This document shows, piece after piece, positions 4,910-8,760 of a stretch of DNA of 8,760 nucleotides. The notes under the pieces were generated by a model, which was not told the DNA's origin, ran no database searches, and was given only the letters and a program-made list of their open reading frames with translations. A program made the position numbers and the translations under genes. This stretch comes from CAZHJE01 sp964532965. GTDB taxonomy: Bacteria; Patescibacteriota; WWE3; UBA101185; UBA10185. The stretch lies in assembly GCA_964532965.1 (NCBI GenBank), contig CAZHJE010000031.1:1-8760 (forward strand), written 5' to 3'. The first letter of the stretch is position 1. The number at the start of each line of letters is the position of its first letter.

Positions 4910-5491
4910 ATGAAAAAATATTTAGCATTTTTAGTTTTTTTAGTTGTTGTGATTCTCATTGCATTTAGCATTTTCAGTAAAAGTAAAAGTGATACAAATC
5001 AAATACCAGTAGAGAACAGCGAACAATCAGAAAAACCACAAGCAAATATACCAAACCCAGCATCAAAATATTGTGAGGAAAATGGTGGTGAATTAGAAAT
5101 GGTTACAGACAACGAGGGTGCCCAATTTGGTTTGTGCAAGTTTGAGAACTATTCTTGTGAGGAATGGGCTTATTTTAGAGATGAATGCGATATTGAAGGT
5201 GACGCTTTAAAGATTAAGCAGGAGTTACTTGAAAAAGGACTTAATCTTACAGGTATGAAGGTTGTTATTCATAAACATTTAGGTAGAGATATTGTCGGTG
5301 GTGTTGTTCCCGTAGATTTACTTGGTGGTGGCGGATATGTTTTTGCAACAAAAGATGATGCAGGCAATATTAAAATAGTAGCTGACGGGAATGGGGCAAT
5401 TATGTGTGAGATGTTAGATGATTTTCCTAACTACTCTACTTATTTAATCCCTGAATGTATTGATAAGAGTGGTACACCAACCGTTAGGTGA
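4910..5491 (+). CDS. Membrane-anchored DUF333 protein with a C-terminal extension
   Basis: The 193-residue protein starts M-K-K-Y and a long hydrophobic helix (5-22), then a Ser/Gln/Pro linker (24-48). Residues 48-94 match the DUF333 pattern: N-P-A-S-K-Y-C-x-x-x-G-G-x-L-E, then G-x-x-F-G-L-C-K-F and C-E-E-W-A-Y-F-R-D-E-C, with Cys55, 76, 83 and 93 probably forming two disulfides outside the membrane. DUF333 proteins are often labelled putative hemolysins; that name has little experimental support and is not adopted here. The remaining residues (98-193) hold a G-G-V-V-P-V-D-L-L-G-G-G-G-Y segment and Cys166 and Cys183, and form a second domain not recognised. The start is fixed by a TATAAT 6 nt upstream. 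It is convergent with a small broken gene and stops with TGA. Confidence 0.82.
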   Translation: MKKYLAFLVFLVVVILIAFSIFSKSKSDTNQIPVENSEQSEKPQANIPNPASKYCEENGGELEMVTDNEGAQFGLCKFENYSCEEWAYFRDECDIEGDALKIKQELLEKGLNLTGMKVVIHKHLGRDIVGGVVPVDLLGGGGYVFATKDDAGNIKIVADGNGAIMCEMLDDFPNYSTYLIPECIDKSGTPTVR

Positions 5492-5496
5492 TTAAA

Positions 5497-5509
5497 AAAT
5501 CGTTGATTC
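5497..5509 (-). terminator. Possible weak terminator for the frameshifted minus-strand gene
   Basis: On the minus strand GAATC-AAC-GATTT (complement of 5497-5509) forms a short AT-rich stem running into a T-rich stretch, 8 nt past the stop of the small broken gene. The stem is only 5 bp with one G-T pair. Confidence 0.25.
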
Positions 5510-5516
5510 TATAGAC

Positions 5517-5740
5517 TCACCAAGAATAACCATATTCCAAATATTGCATCCCAAAATCTGCCCATCTACTCTGCGGACAGTCTGTCAAATTTATGACTAT
5601 CCGTGCAAGACTTTGTTCGAGGTTTAGTATCTCTCTTCGTACAATAAAAATACCGCACTAATTCTTTCCCGATGAATTAAACTTAATAGTGTAACTATTA
5701 GTGAAGCGATTACATTTATTATCAGTTGCTTTTTAAGCAT
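5517..5740 (-). pseudogene. Small membrane-anchored gene broken by a 1-nt deletion (about 74 codons)
   Basis: On the minus strand an ATG (complement of 5738-5740) opens M-L-K-K-Q followed by a hydrophobic helix (about 7-22) and R-E-R-I-S-A-V-F, ending at a TAA after 38 residues (5624-5626). The -1 frame continues without a stop as ...R-R-E-I-L-N-L-E-Q-S-L-A-R-I-V-I-N-L-T-D... to W and TGA at 5517. One extra T in the T5 run (A5 at 5646-5650 on the plus strand) joins both parts as ...S-A-V-F-F-I-V-R-R-E-I-L..., a natural-looking 74-residue protein. The length of 224 nt is exactly one short of 75 codons. An extended -10 lies 6 nt before the ATG. The family is not recognised. Either the gene has decayed or the homopolymer is undercalled; alternatively only the 38-residue peptide is made. 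Confidence 0.6.
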
Positions 5741-5746
5741 AATTCA

Positions 5747-5755
5747 ATTATTACA
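5747..5755 (-). promoter_or_regulatory. Promoter of the small broken gene: extended -10, leaderless type
   Basis: The minus strand reads TGTAATAAT (complement of 5747-5755), an extended -10 with one mismatch to TGnTATAAT, 6 nt before the ATG at 5740. Confidence 0.5.
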
Positions 5756-5802
5756 CAAAAAAAAGATTTAGAACTATTCTTACTGGTATATTAAGTGGCG
5801 CT

Positions 5803-5831
5803 TGGCTAGCTAAGTGGGATGGTTTTTGAAC
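5803..5831 (+). repeat. Boundary repeat copy 6, near-identical to copy at 4187
   Basis: TGGCTAGCTAAGTGGGATGG followed by TTTTTGAAC; 28 of 29 bases match 4187-4215. The single difference (A for C at 5808) creates the GCTAGCTA arm of the hairpin at 5805-5848. Confidence 0.85.
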
Positions 5832-5848
5832 CTTACCTACTAGCTAGC
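5805..5848. other. Long imperfect hairpin built on boundary repeat copy 6
   Basis: GCTAGCTA (5805-5812) pairs perfectly with TAGCTAGC (5841-5848), and GGTT (5821-5824) pairs with AACC (5829-5832) around a TTTG loop; the arms between are partly complementary with bulges. Outside, AGTG and CACT can extend the stem. The right arm contains the stop codon of the minus-strand membrane gene. There is no T-run after it on the minus strand, so it is not a standard terminator. Confidence 0.65.
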
Positions 5849-6251
5849 TCACTATATCTTTGTATCCTTCTTTATAAAATTTCCAGAACCAATAACCGAA
5901 AAACAGTTGAAAAGGAATGTTGATCCATATACTCCATGGGAATTTGAAGATAAACGAAAATATAATAAGTACTACTCCAATCCCCGCATTATCTAAAACT
6001 CCAAATAAAAGTAGGTATCTAGACAATTCGGTGTGCGGCCATTTATAAATATATAAATATAGGAAGAAATCTAGCAGTACTATAACGCCCCAGACACGCA
6101 TAAGTGTTATTTGTAGGGGTGTTAGGTCAAGCTGTAAGTATGGTAACAGTGTTTCTGGGATAAAAAGGGGTATAAGTCCCCAAATAGCTATCACCATAAA
6201 GAATTTAAAGTGCATTATGTTTTTAAATGTCTGCGTATCAAGGATATTCAT
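5844..6251 (-). CDS. Small four-helix integral membrane protein, unknown function
   Basis: The 135-residue protein is hydrophobic throughout, with four predicted helices at about 14-32, 49-69, 79-101 and 106-124. Short conserved-looking loops include P-E-T-L-L-P-Y-L (32-39), L-T-P-L-Q-I-T-L-M-R-V-W-G (43-55), L-S-R-Y-L-L-L-F-G-V-L-D-N (76-88) and a C-terminal P-F-Q-L-F-F-G-Y-W-F-W-K-F-Y-K (113-127). The even helix number puts both ends on the same side, probably cytoplasmic given the basic tail. The layout is like small DoxX/BphX-type membrane proteins, but no diagnostic motif supports that name. The start is supported by an extended -10 (complement of 6259-6267) 7 nt upstream. It forms its own module between two boundary repeats. 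Confidence 0.78.
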   Translation of the reverse strand: MNILDTQTFKNIMHFKFFMVIAIWGLIPLFIPETLLPYLQLDLTPLQITLMRVWGVIVLLDFFLYLYIYKWPHTELSRYLLLFGVLDNAGIGVVLIIFSFIFKFPWSIWINIPFQLFFGYWFWKFYKEGYKDIVS

Positions 6252-6258
6252 TGACTAA

Positions 6259-6267
6259 ATTGTATCA
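6259..6267 (-). promoter_or_regulatory. Membrane protein promoter: extended -10, leaderless type
   Basis: The minus strand reads TGATACAAT (complement of 6259-6267), an extended -10 with one mismatch, 7 nt before the ATG (complement of 6249-6251). Confidence 0.6.
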
Positions 6268-6293
6268 GATTCTAAAATTGTTCTATTCGGGTA

Positions 6294-6347
6294 TTTCATG
6301 GCTCCCCTTGGTTGACATGTTTATTTCAATAGAGGTTGAGTCTGAAG
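6294..6347. other. 54-nt imperfect hairpin built on boundary repeat copy 7
   Basis: Three stems stack: TTTCA (6294-6298) with TGAAG (6343-6347); GGCTC (6300-6304) with GAGTC (6338-6342); CCTTGGTTGA (6306-6315) with TCAATAGAGG (6326-6335), closing on a 10-nt loop. Nineteen of 20 positions pair, four of them as G-T, with single or double bases bulged out at 6299, 6305 and 6336-6337. The plus strand folds better than the minus strand, where the G-T pairs become A-C mismatches. It starts a few bases past the stop of the minus-strand acetyltransferase gene. Confidence 0.6.
6299..6328 (+). repeat. Boundary repeat copy 7 (membrane protein | acetyltransferase)
   Basis: TGGCTCCCCTTGGTTGACAT then GTTTATTTCA. 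It aligns with the copies at 4721 and 7247 and forms the left arm and loop of the hairpin at 6294-6347. Confidence 0.55.
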
Positions 6348-6351
6348 CATT

Positions 6352-7176
6352 TTAGTTTGGATTAAAGGGTGGGTTGCCTATTATGAAATAGCAATCACTC
6401 GATACAGGTTCATAATTAAATTTAGTTGTGGATCCAATAGATGCAATATTAGTATTTGCTATAGAGGTTACACCTTTTTTACTTAACTCTATGGCACTTT
6501 GTAATACAAGAAAGTGTCCATCGGAAGTCAGCCCCTTTCTTCTGTGGCTTGGTACTGTGTAGTACATAAACATAACATAATTATCTGTTATGGCTTCAGC
6601 AGAAACGATTGCGACTACTTCATCTTTTTCCACAGCAATTGCTACTAATCCTTTTTCTATAAACATTTTAAGTCTTTGGGGAGTGAATCCTGCAAATTCT
6701 TCGTCATTTATACCTGCTTTATGTATTGCATGTATATCATCTGTTGTGGCAAGTCTAACGTTATCTTTATTTCTTAATTCATATTCTGGACTATTGGTAC
6801 TAACAAAAGTTGTACACTCTAGATACTTTACATCTCGCTCTAGGCTTTCACTAAACCTTTCTCCTAATACTTTGGCATTTTTCGTATCAATTGCGCAACA
6901 AGTCCAACTATCAATGTGTAGCAACAACTCGAAAAACTCATCTGAGTCTGCAACTAAACCCATTAATTCTTCGGGATCTTTATTTCTTCTTATCACAAAA
7001 TTGCCGTTTTTAGTATATAAAGAACTTTCAGGAGTCTCTATTACAGTGTAATGTTCCATCTTTTGTAATTTTGCTTCAGGGTTTTCCAGCACATCCCTAA
7101 TAACTACATTTTCTGGTGTGTCAGATACTTCTTGTTTAAGCATTTCGATTTCACTCAATACAGGTTTTTCATCCAT
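6352..7176 (-). CDS. GNAT family N-acetyltransferase with an N-terminal extension
   Basis: The 274-residue protein has a C-terminal GNAT fold (about 139-268). It contains the opening beta strand with V-R-L-A-T-T-D-D-I-H-A-I (140-151), the acetyl-CoA-binding motif A region Y-T-V-P-S-H-R-R-K-G-L-T-S-D-G (206-220, with R-R-K-G-L-T in the place of the usual R/Q-x-x-G-x-G/A), and a closing N-T-N-I-A-S-I-G-S-T-T-K-F-N-Y-E-P-V (241-258), like the N-x-x-S/A...x-F-x-Y motif that ends FR47-like members. Residues 1-138 are charged, include a possible helix (5-42) and a Cys-Cys pair (93-94), and are not recognised; they may be a degenerate second GNAT half or a substrate domain. The acceptor substrate cannot be deduced. 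A TAAAAT 6 nt before the ATG supports the start. Confidence 0.85.
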   Translation of the reverse strand: MDEKPVLSEIEMLKQEVSDTPENVVIRDVLENPEAKLQKMEHYTVIETPESSLYTKNGNFVIRRNKDPEELMGLVADSDEFFELLLHIDSWTCCAIDTKNAKVLGERFSESLERDVKYLECTTFVSTNSPEYELRNKDNVRLATTDDIHAIHKAGINDEEFAGFTPQRLKMFIEKGLVAIAVEKDEVVAIVSAEAITDNYVMFMYYTVPSHRRKGLTSDGHFLVLQSAIELSKKGVTSIANTNIASIGSTTKFNYEPVSSDCYFIIGNPPFNPN

Positions 7177-7182
7177 ATCTTT

Positions 7183-7188
7183 ATTTTA
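7183..7188 (-). promoter_or_regulatory. -10 element of the acetyltransferase gene, leaderless type
   Basis: TAAAAT (complement of 7183-7188) lies 6 nt before the ATG (complement of 7174-7176). Only a weak -35 (TTCTAA, complement of 7206-7211) is seen at 17-nt spacing. Confidence 0.5.
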
Positions 7189-7246
7189 ACTTAAAGTAAA
7201 GGAAGTTAGAACTAAATACATATTATTGAGGCAAAGAGGTGATAAT

Positions 7247-7276
7247 TGGCTCTGGCTAGTTGACGAGTTGAGAACT
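7247..7276 (+). repeat. Boundary repeat copy 8 (acetyltransferase | three-helix protein)
   Basis: TGGCTCTGGCTAGTTGACGA then GTTGAGAACT. It contains a TAGTT/AACTA hairpin (7257-7261 with 7273-7277). As in the 6299 copy, GGCTC is followed exactly 33 nt later by GAG preceded by GTT (GTTGAG at 7283-7288 and 6335-6340), so the right-hand box is also shared. Confidence 0.5.
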
Positions 7277-7319
7277 ATTAATGTTGAGGTTTTAGAGGAT
7301 ATACCAGCAGTGTTTCGTG

Positions 7320-7325
7320 TATAAT
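7320..7325 (+). promoter_or_regulatory. -10 element of the 7333 gene, leaderless type
   Basis: A perfect TATAAT, directly after TG, lies 7 nt before the ATG at 7333. No good -35 is seen. Confidence 0.65.
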
Positions 7326-7332
7326 TTTTACT

Positions 7333-7857
7333 ATGACTGATGATACCACACCTAACAAGGACTGGAGCTTTGGTGCTTTTGTTGTTGAACTCATTATTAG
7401 CGGATTGGTGTTACTGGCTCTTCCTTTCATAAATGATGGGAATTGGGTAGTTGTAGCGATTATAGCTGTAATAGTGATTTTATTGCTCAATTTCTTTGAT
7501 AAATATGAAAAAGGAAATAAGCATGCCGATGAGAAGATGCAGAAAGTTCGGAGTTTTTCAAAAACCGTTATCTTGCTCATTGTTATTGGTGCAGGAATCT
7601 ACTTTGCGTTTAATTGGGGGAAAGACTTGTTTAGGTCAAAGTCGTGGGCACTGTTCTTATATAGTTCTAGCACACCTGATACATCCAGCTTATTACAACG
7701 AATAGATGGCTATAAGAATAAAACGGATTGTTTGGAAAAAGGATTTTCAATGACTAAGGGTGGTTCTTACGAATGTGCTTATGATTGCAGATACGAAGAC
7801 AAGTATTACATGGAAATATGTGATGTAGTCTGTGGACAGAACGGCTGTAGAGAGTAG
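7333..7857 (+). CDS. Three-helix membrane protein with a Cys-rich external tail, unknown family
   Basis: The 174-residue protein has hydrophobic helices at about 15-33, 38-55 and 77-95. The loop between helices 2 and 3 (56-77) is strongly basic, so by the positive-inside rule it and the N-terminus face the cytoplasm and the C-terminal tail faces out. That tail (96-174) holds six cysteines (133, 148, 152, 163, 167, 172), an even number suited to three disulfides, and has a C-x(14)-C-x(3)-C-x(10)-C-x(3)-C-x(4)-C spacing. It may be a small disulfide-stabilised surface domain; no known family is recognised. The start is fixed by TATAAT 7 nt upstream. Its TAG directly abuts the stop of the convergent gene with no intervening base. 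Confidence 0.78.
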   Translation: MTDDTTPNKDWSFGAFVVELIISGLVLLALPFINDGNWVVVAIIAVIVILLLNFFDKYEKGNKHADEKMQKVRSFSKTVILLIVIGAGIYFAFNWGKDLFRSKSWALFLYSSSTPDTSSLLQRIDGYKNKTDCLEKGFSMTKGGSYECAYDCRYEDKYYMEICDVVCGQNGCRE

Positions 7858-8271
7858 TTACTTTTGTTCAAGTTTTAGCAAAGTTTCCTGCCATAGCTTA
7901 TCTTTATCATCCGATTCAATTATGAATACTTCATTACCATCTCTATCGTAGCCATACATTGAGTTGTTTCTATGAAACAGTGCTAATCCTCTGGATACTA
8001 GAGCCTTTTCAATTACTGACCTCTTAAGCTTATCTCTCTCTGAGTCAAATAAATTGTCGGTTTCCTTTGCAGTTAAGGGTATAAGCTCTTGAGGTATCTT
8101 TAGTGAGATAAACGCATCTTGCCATAGAGAATCATAATCTGTGCTTTTACTAACTAGGTAGTAACTTGAGTTGGTATCCACTGCGTAAATAGCTCTTTCT
8201 ACTCTGTGTAACGCATAGCCTTTGTTTATAGCTAGTTTCATAGCATTTTCTTTTGCTATTTGTGTATCCAT
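7858..8271 (-). CDS. Protein with two tandem copies of a ~45-residue domain, unknown family
   Basis: The 137-residue cytosolic protein contains an internal duplication: residues about 8-58 and 85-135 align through K/R-G-x-A-L (17-21, 94-98), I/M-Y-x-x-D (28-32, 105-109), and D-x-L-W-Q-D/E-x-x-x-x-L-K (47-58, 124-133). Each copy looks like an alpha-beta unit, helix then short strands then a helix with the L-W-Q motif. The linker (59-84) is charged. It is the second gene of an operon with the HIT gene: HIT stops 2 nt before this ATG, and an AAGGAG site inside the HIT 3' end lies 8 nt before it. This is one of few genes in the window with a clear Shine-Dalgarno site. Pairing with HIT suggests a nucleotide-linked role, but that is inference. 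Confidence 0.78.
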   Translation of the reverse strand: MDTQIAKENAMKLAINKGYALHRVERAIYAVDTNSSYYLVSKSTDYDSLWQDAFISLKIPQELIPLTAKETDNLFDSERDKLKRSVIEKALVSRGLALFHRNNSMYGYDRDGNEVFIIESDDKDKLWQETLLKLEQK

Positions 8272-8273
8272 AT

Positions 8274-8651
8274 TTATGACTCCTTACCGCTATTTAAGTG
8301 AAAGTGAATTTGATTAACCTCTTGTCTATTTCCGCCATTAGTTAGAATTGTGTATTCAGATTTGTTCCAGCCAAGTTCTTCAACTATTTCTTTTGCAGTC
8401 TTATAGATATCTTCAATATAAGGATAGTCCTCAGGTTTTAAGCTAGTAACGCTTTTTATTGGTTTTTTTGGAACTAAGAGTATATGTTGTTGCCAAAATG
8501 GTTTGGGATGCCAAAAAGCTAGAACTTTGTCGGTTTCCTTAATGCGTTTTACTGGCAGTAGTTTTGACAGTGGTGTTCCAAAAGCTATTCCTACAATTAA
8601 ATCACCTAGTGGAGTTTTAGCGAGTTTGAATAAGTGTTTTGAAACTGACAT
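8274..8651 (-). CDS. HIT (histidine triad) superfamily protein with variant triad
   Basis: The 125-residue protein has the core of a HIT nucleotide hydrolase or transferase: W-Q-Q-H-I-L-L-V-P-K-K-P-I (53-65), a helix (about 73-93), and N-G-G-N-R-Q-E-V-N-Q-I-H-F-H-L (105-119). The signature H-x-H-x-H appears as Q114-I-H116-F-H118: the first His is Gln, while the middle His, the nucleophile of HINT/FHIT-type enzymes, is kept. Residues 1-35 are a basic/hydrophobic extension (L-G-D-L-I-V-G-I-A-F-G) that could associate with the membrane. Typical members cleave nucleoside phosphoramidates or dinucleotides. The chain ends soon after the triad, so the C-terminal segment that completes the site in HINT proteins is short. 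A TATACT 7 nt upstream supports the start; it leads a two-gene operon. Confidence 0.85.
   Translation of the reverse strand: MSVSKHLFKLAKTPLGDLIVGIAFGTPLSKLLPVKRIKETDKVLAFWHPKPFWQQHILLVPKKPIKSVTSLKPEDYPYIEDIYKTAKEIVEELGWNKSEYTILTNGGNRQEVNQIHFHLNSGKES
8280..8285 (-). promoter_or_regulatory. Shine-Dalgarno site of the second operon gene
   Basis: AAGGAG on the minus strand (complement of 8280-8285), 8 nt before the ATG at 8271, inside the last codons of the HIT gene. It contrasts with the first genes, which have no room for such a site. Confidence 0.75.
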
Positions 8652-8658
8652 TAAACTT

Positions 8659-8664
8659 AGTATA
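8659..8664 (-). promoter_or_regulatory. -10 element of the HIT operon, leaderless type
   Basis: TATACT (complement of 8659-8664) lies 7 nt before the HIT ATG (complement of 8649-8651). Confidence 0.6.
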
Positions 8665-8678
8665 TAGTATCCGCAAAT

Positions 8679-8700
8679 GCATAGGTAGTTGATGCGTTAT
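8679..8700 (+). repeat. Boundary repeat copy 9 (HIT operon | right-edge gene)
   Basis: GCATAGGTAGTTGATGCGTT then AT. GGTAGTTGATGCGTT matches 12 of 15 bases of the 7255 region (GCTAGTTGACGAGTT), and GCATAG...GATG matches the copy at 642. It sits between two divergent -10 elements. Confidence 0.35.
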
Positions 8701-8703
8701 ACT
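8698..8703 (+). promoter_or_regulatory. -10 element of the right-edge gene, leaderless type
   Basis: TATACT lies 6 nt before an ATG at 8710 that opens a frame running off the window. It is divergent from the HIT operon promoter. Confidence 0.55.
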
Positions 8704-8709
8704 ATCAGT

Positions 8710-8760
8710 ATGTTGACTTTTAATGACTTTCTAATATTGTCGTTAATAAACTTGGCATTG
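8710..8760 (+). CDS. Partial gene, first 17 codons, unknown
   Basis: An ATG at 8710 opens an uninterrupted frame, M-L-T-F-N-D-F-L-I-L-S-L-I-N-L-A-L, that leaves the window. The start is supported only by the TATACT 6 nt upstream, in line with the other first genes here. The residues are mostly hydrophobic and could be the start of a membrane helix. Too short to assign. Confidence 0.5.
   Translation, partial: MLTFNDFLILSLINLAL

Noticed and set aside
6590..7051. 153-codon plus-strand open frame inside the acetyltransferase gene
   Set aside because: It is a shadow: Ser/Leu-rich low-quality sequence, antisense to a recognisable GNAT protein.
642..8700. Canonical integron attC sites
   Set aside because: No copy has a full matched RYYYAAC/GTTRRRY pair at normal spacing. 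The nearest, CTCTAAC (634-640) with GTTAGAC (656-662), is only about 29 nt long. The cassette idea is kept as a hypothesis without calling attC.
1..8760. CRISPR array
   Set aside because: The repeats are few, diverged, irregularly spaced by 0.5-1.8 kb and separated by genes.
1..8760. Alternative code with TGA as glycine (Gracilibacteria/SR1)
   Set aside because: TGA ends tspO, the DUF333 gene and both restored small genes at natural positions, and no gene here needs TGA read-through.

Overview
The window looks like a piece of a compact, AT-rich bacterial genome, most plausibly a Patescibacteria/CPR lineage; this rests on gene content and style, not on a marker gene. TGA is used as a real stop codon (for example at the ends of tspO and the DUF333 gene), which argues against the Gracilibacteria/SR1 code. 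There is no rRNA, tRNA, transposase, integrase or CRISPR array.

Layout, left to right: the start of a leftward membrane protein (1-87); tspO (+); an orotate phosphoribosyltransferase-like gene (-); a Fic AMP-transferase-type gene (+) convergent with a VOC/bleomycin-resistance-type gene (-); a small frameshifted gene (-) divergent from a membrane-anchored secreted protein (+); a small Cys-containing cytosolic protein (+); a membrane-anchored DUF333 protein (+) convergent with a second small frameshifted gene (-); a four-helix membrane protein (-); a GNAT acetyltransferase (-); a three-helix membrane protein with a Cys-rich tail (+); a two-gene HIT operon (-); and the first 17 codons of a rightward gene (8710 onward).

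Two features run through the whole window. First, nearly every first gene, on either strand, has a -10 hexamer ending only 6-8 nt before its ATG, so the predicted transcription start falls on or next to the A of the start codon. This implies leaderless mRNAs. The second gene of the HIT operon instead has an AAGGAG Shine-Dalgarno site. The rule corrects three starts (fic at 1502, 3461, 4255) and exposes two small broken genes missed by simple ORF calling.

Second, a short degenerate repeat, always in the same orientation, recurs between one- to three-gene modules whatever the gene direction (about 642, 1341, 3152, 4187, 4721, 5803, 6299, 7247 and 8679). Two copies share an identical 23-nt core, and two lie in long imperfect hairpins. 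The unrelated single-gene modules, mixed orientations, private promoters and same-direction boundary repeats resemble a gene-cassette array. No integrase is in the window and canonical attC sites are not evident, so this is a hypothesis. The genes do not form one pathway; they read as an accessory collection (stress/ligand sensing, nucleotide salvage or synthesis, AMPylation, resistance, acetylation, surface proteins).
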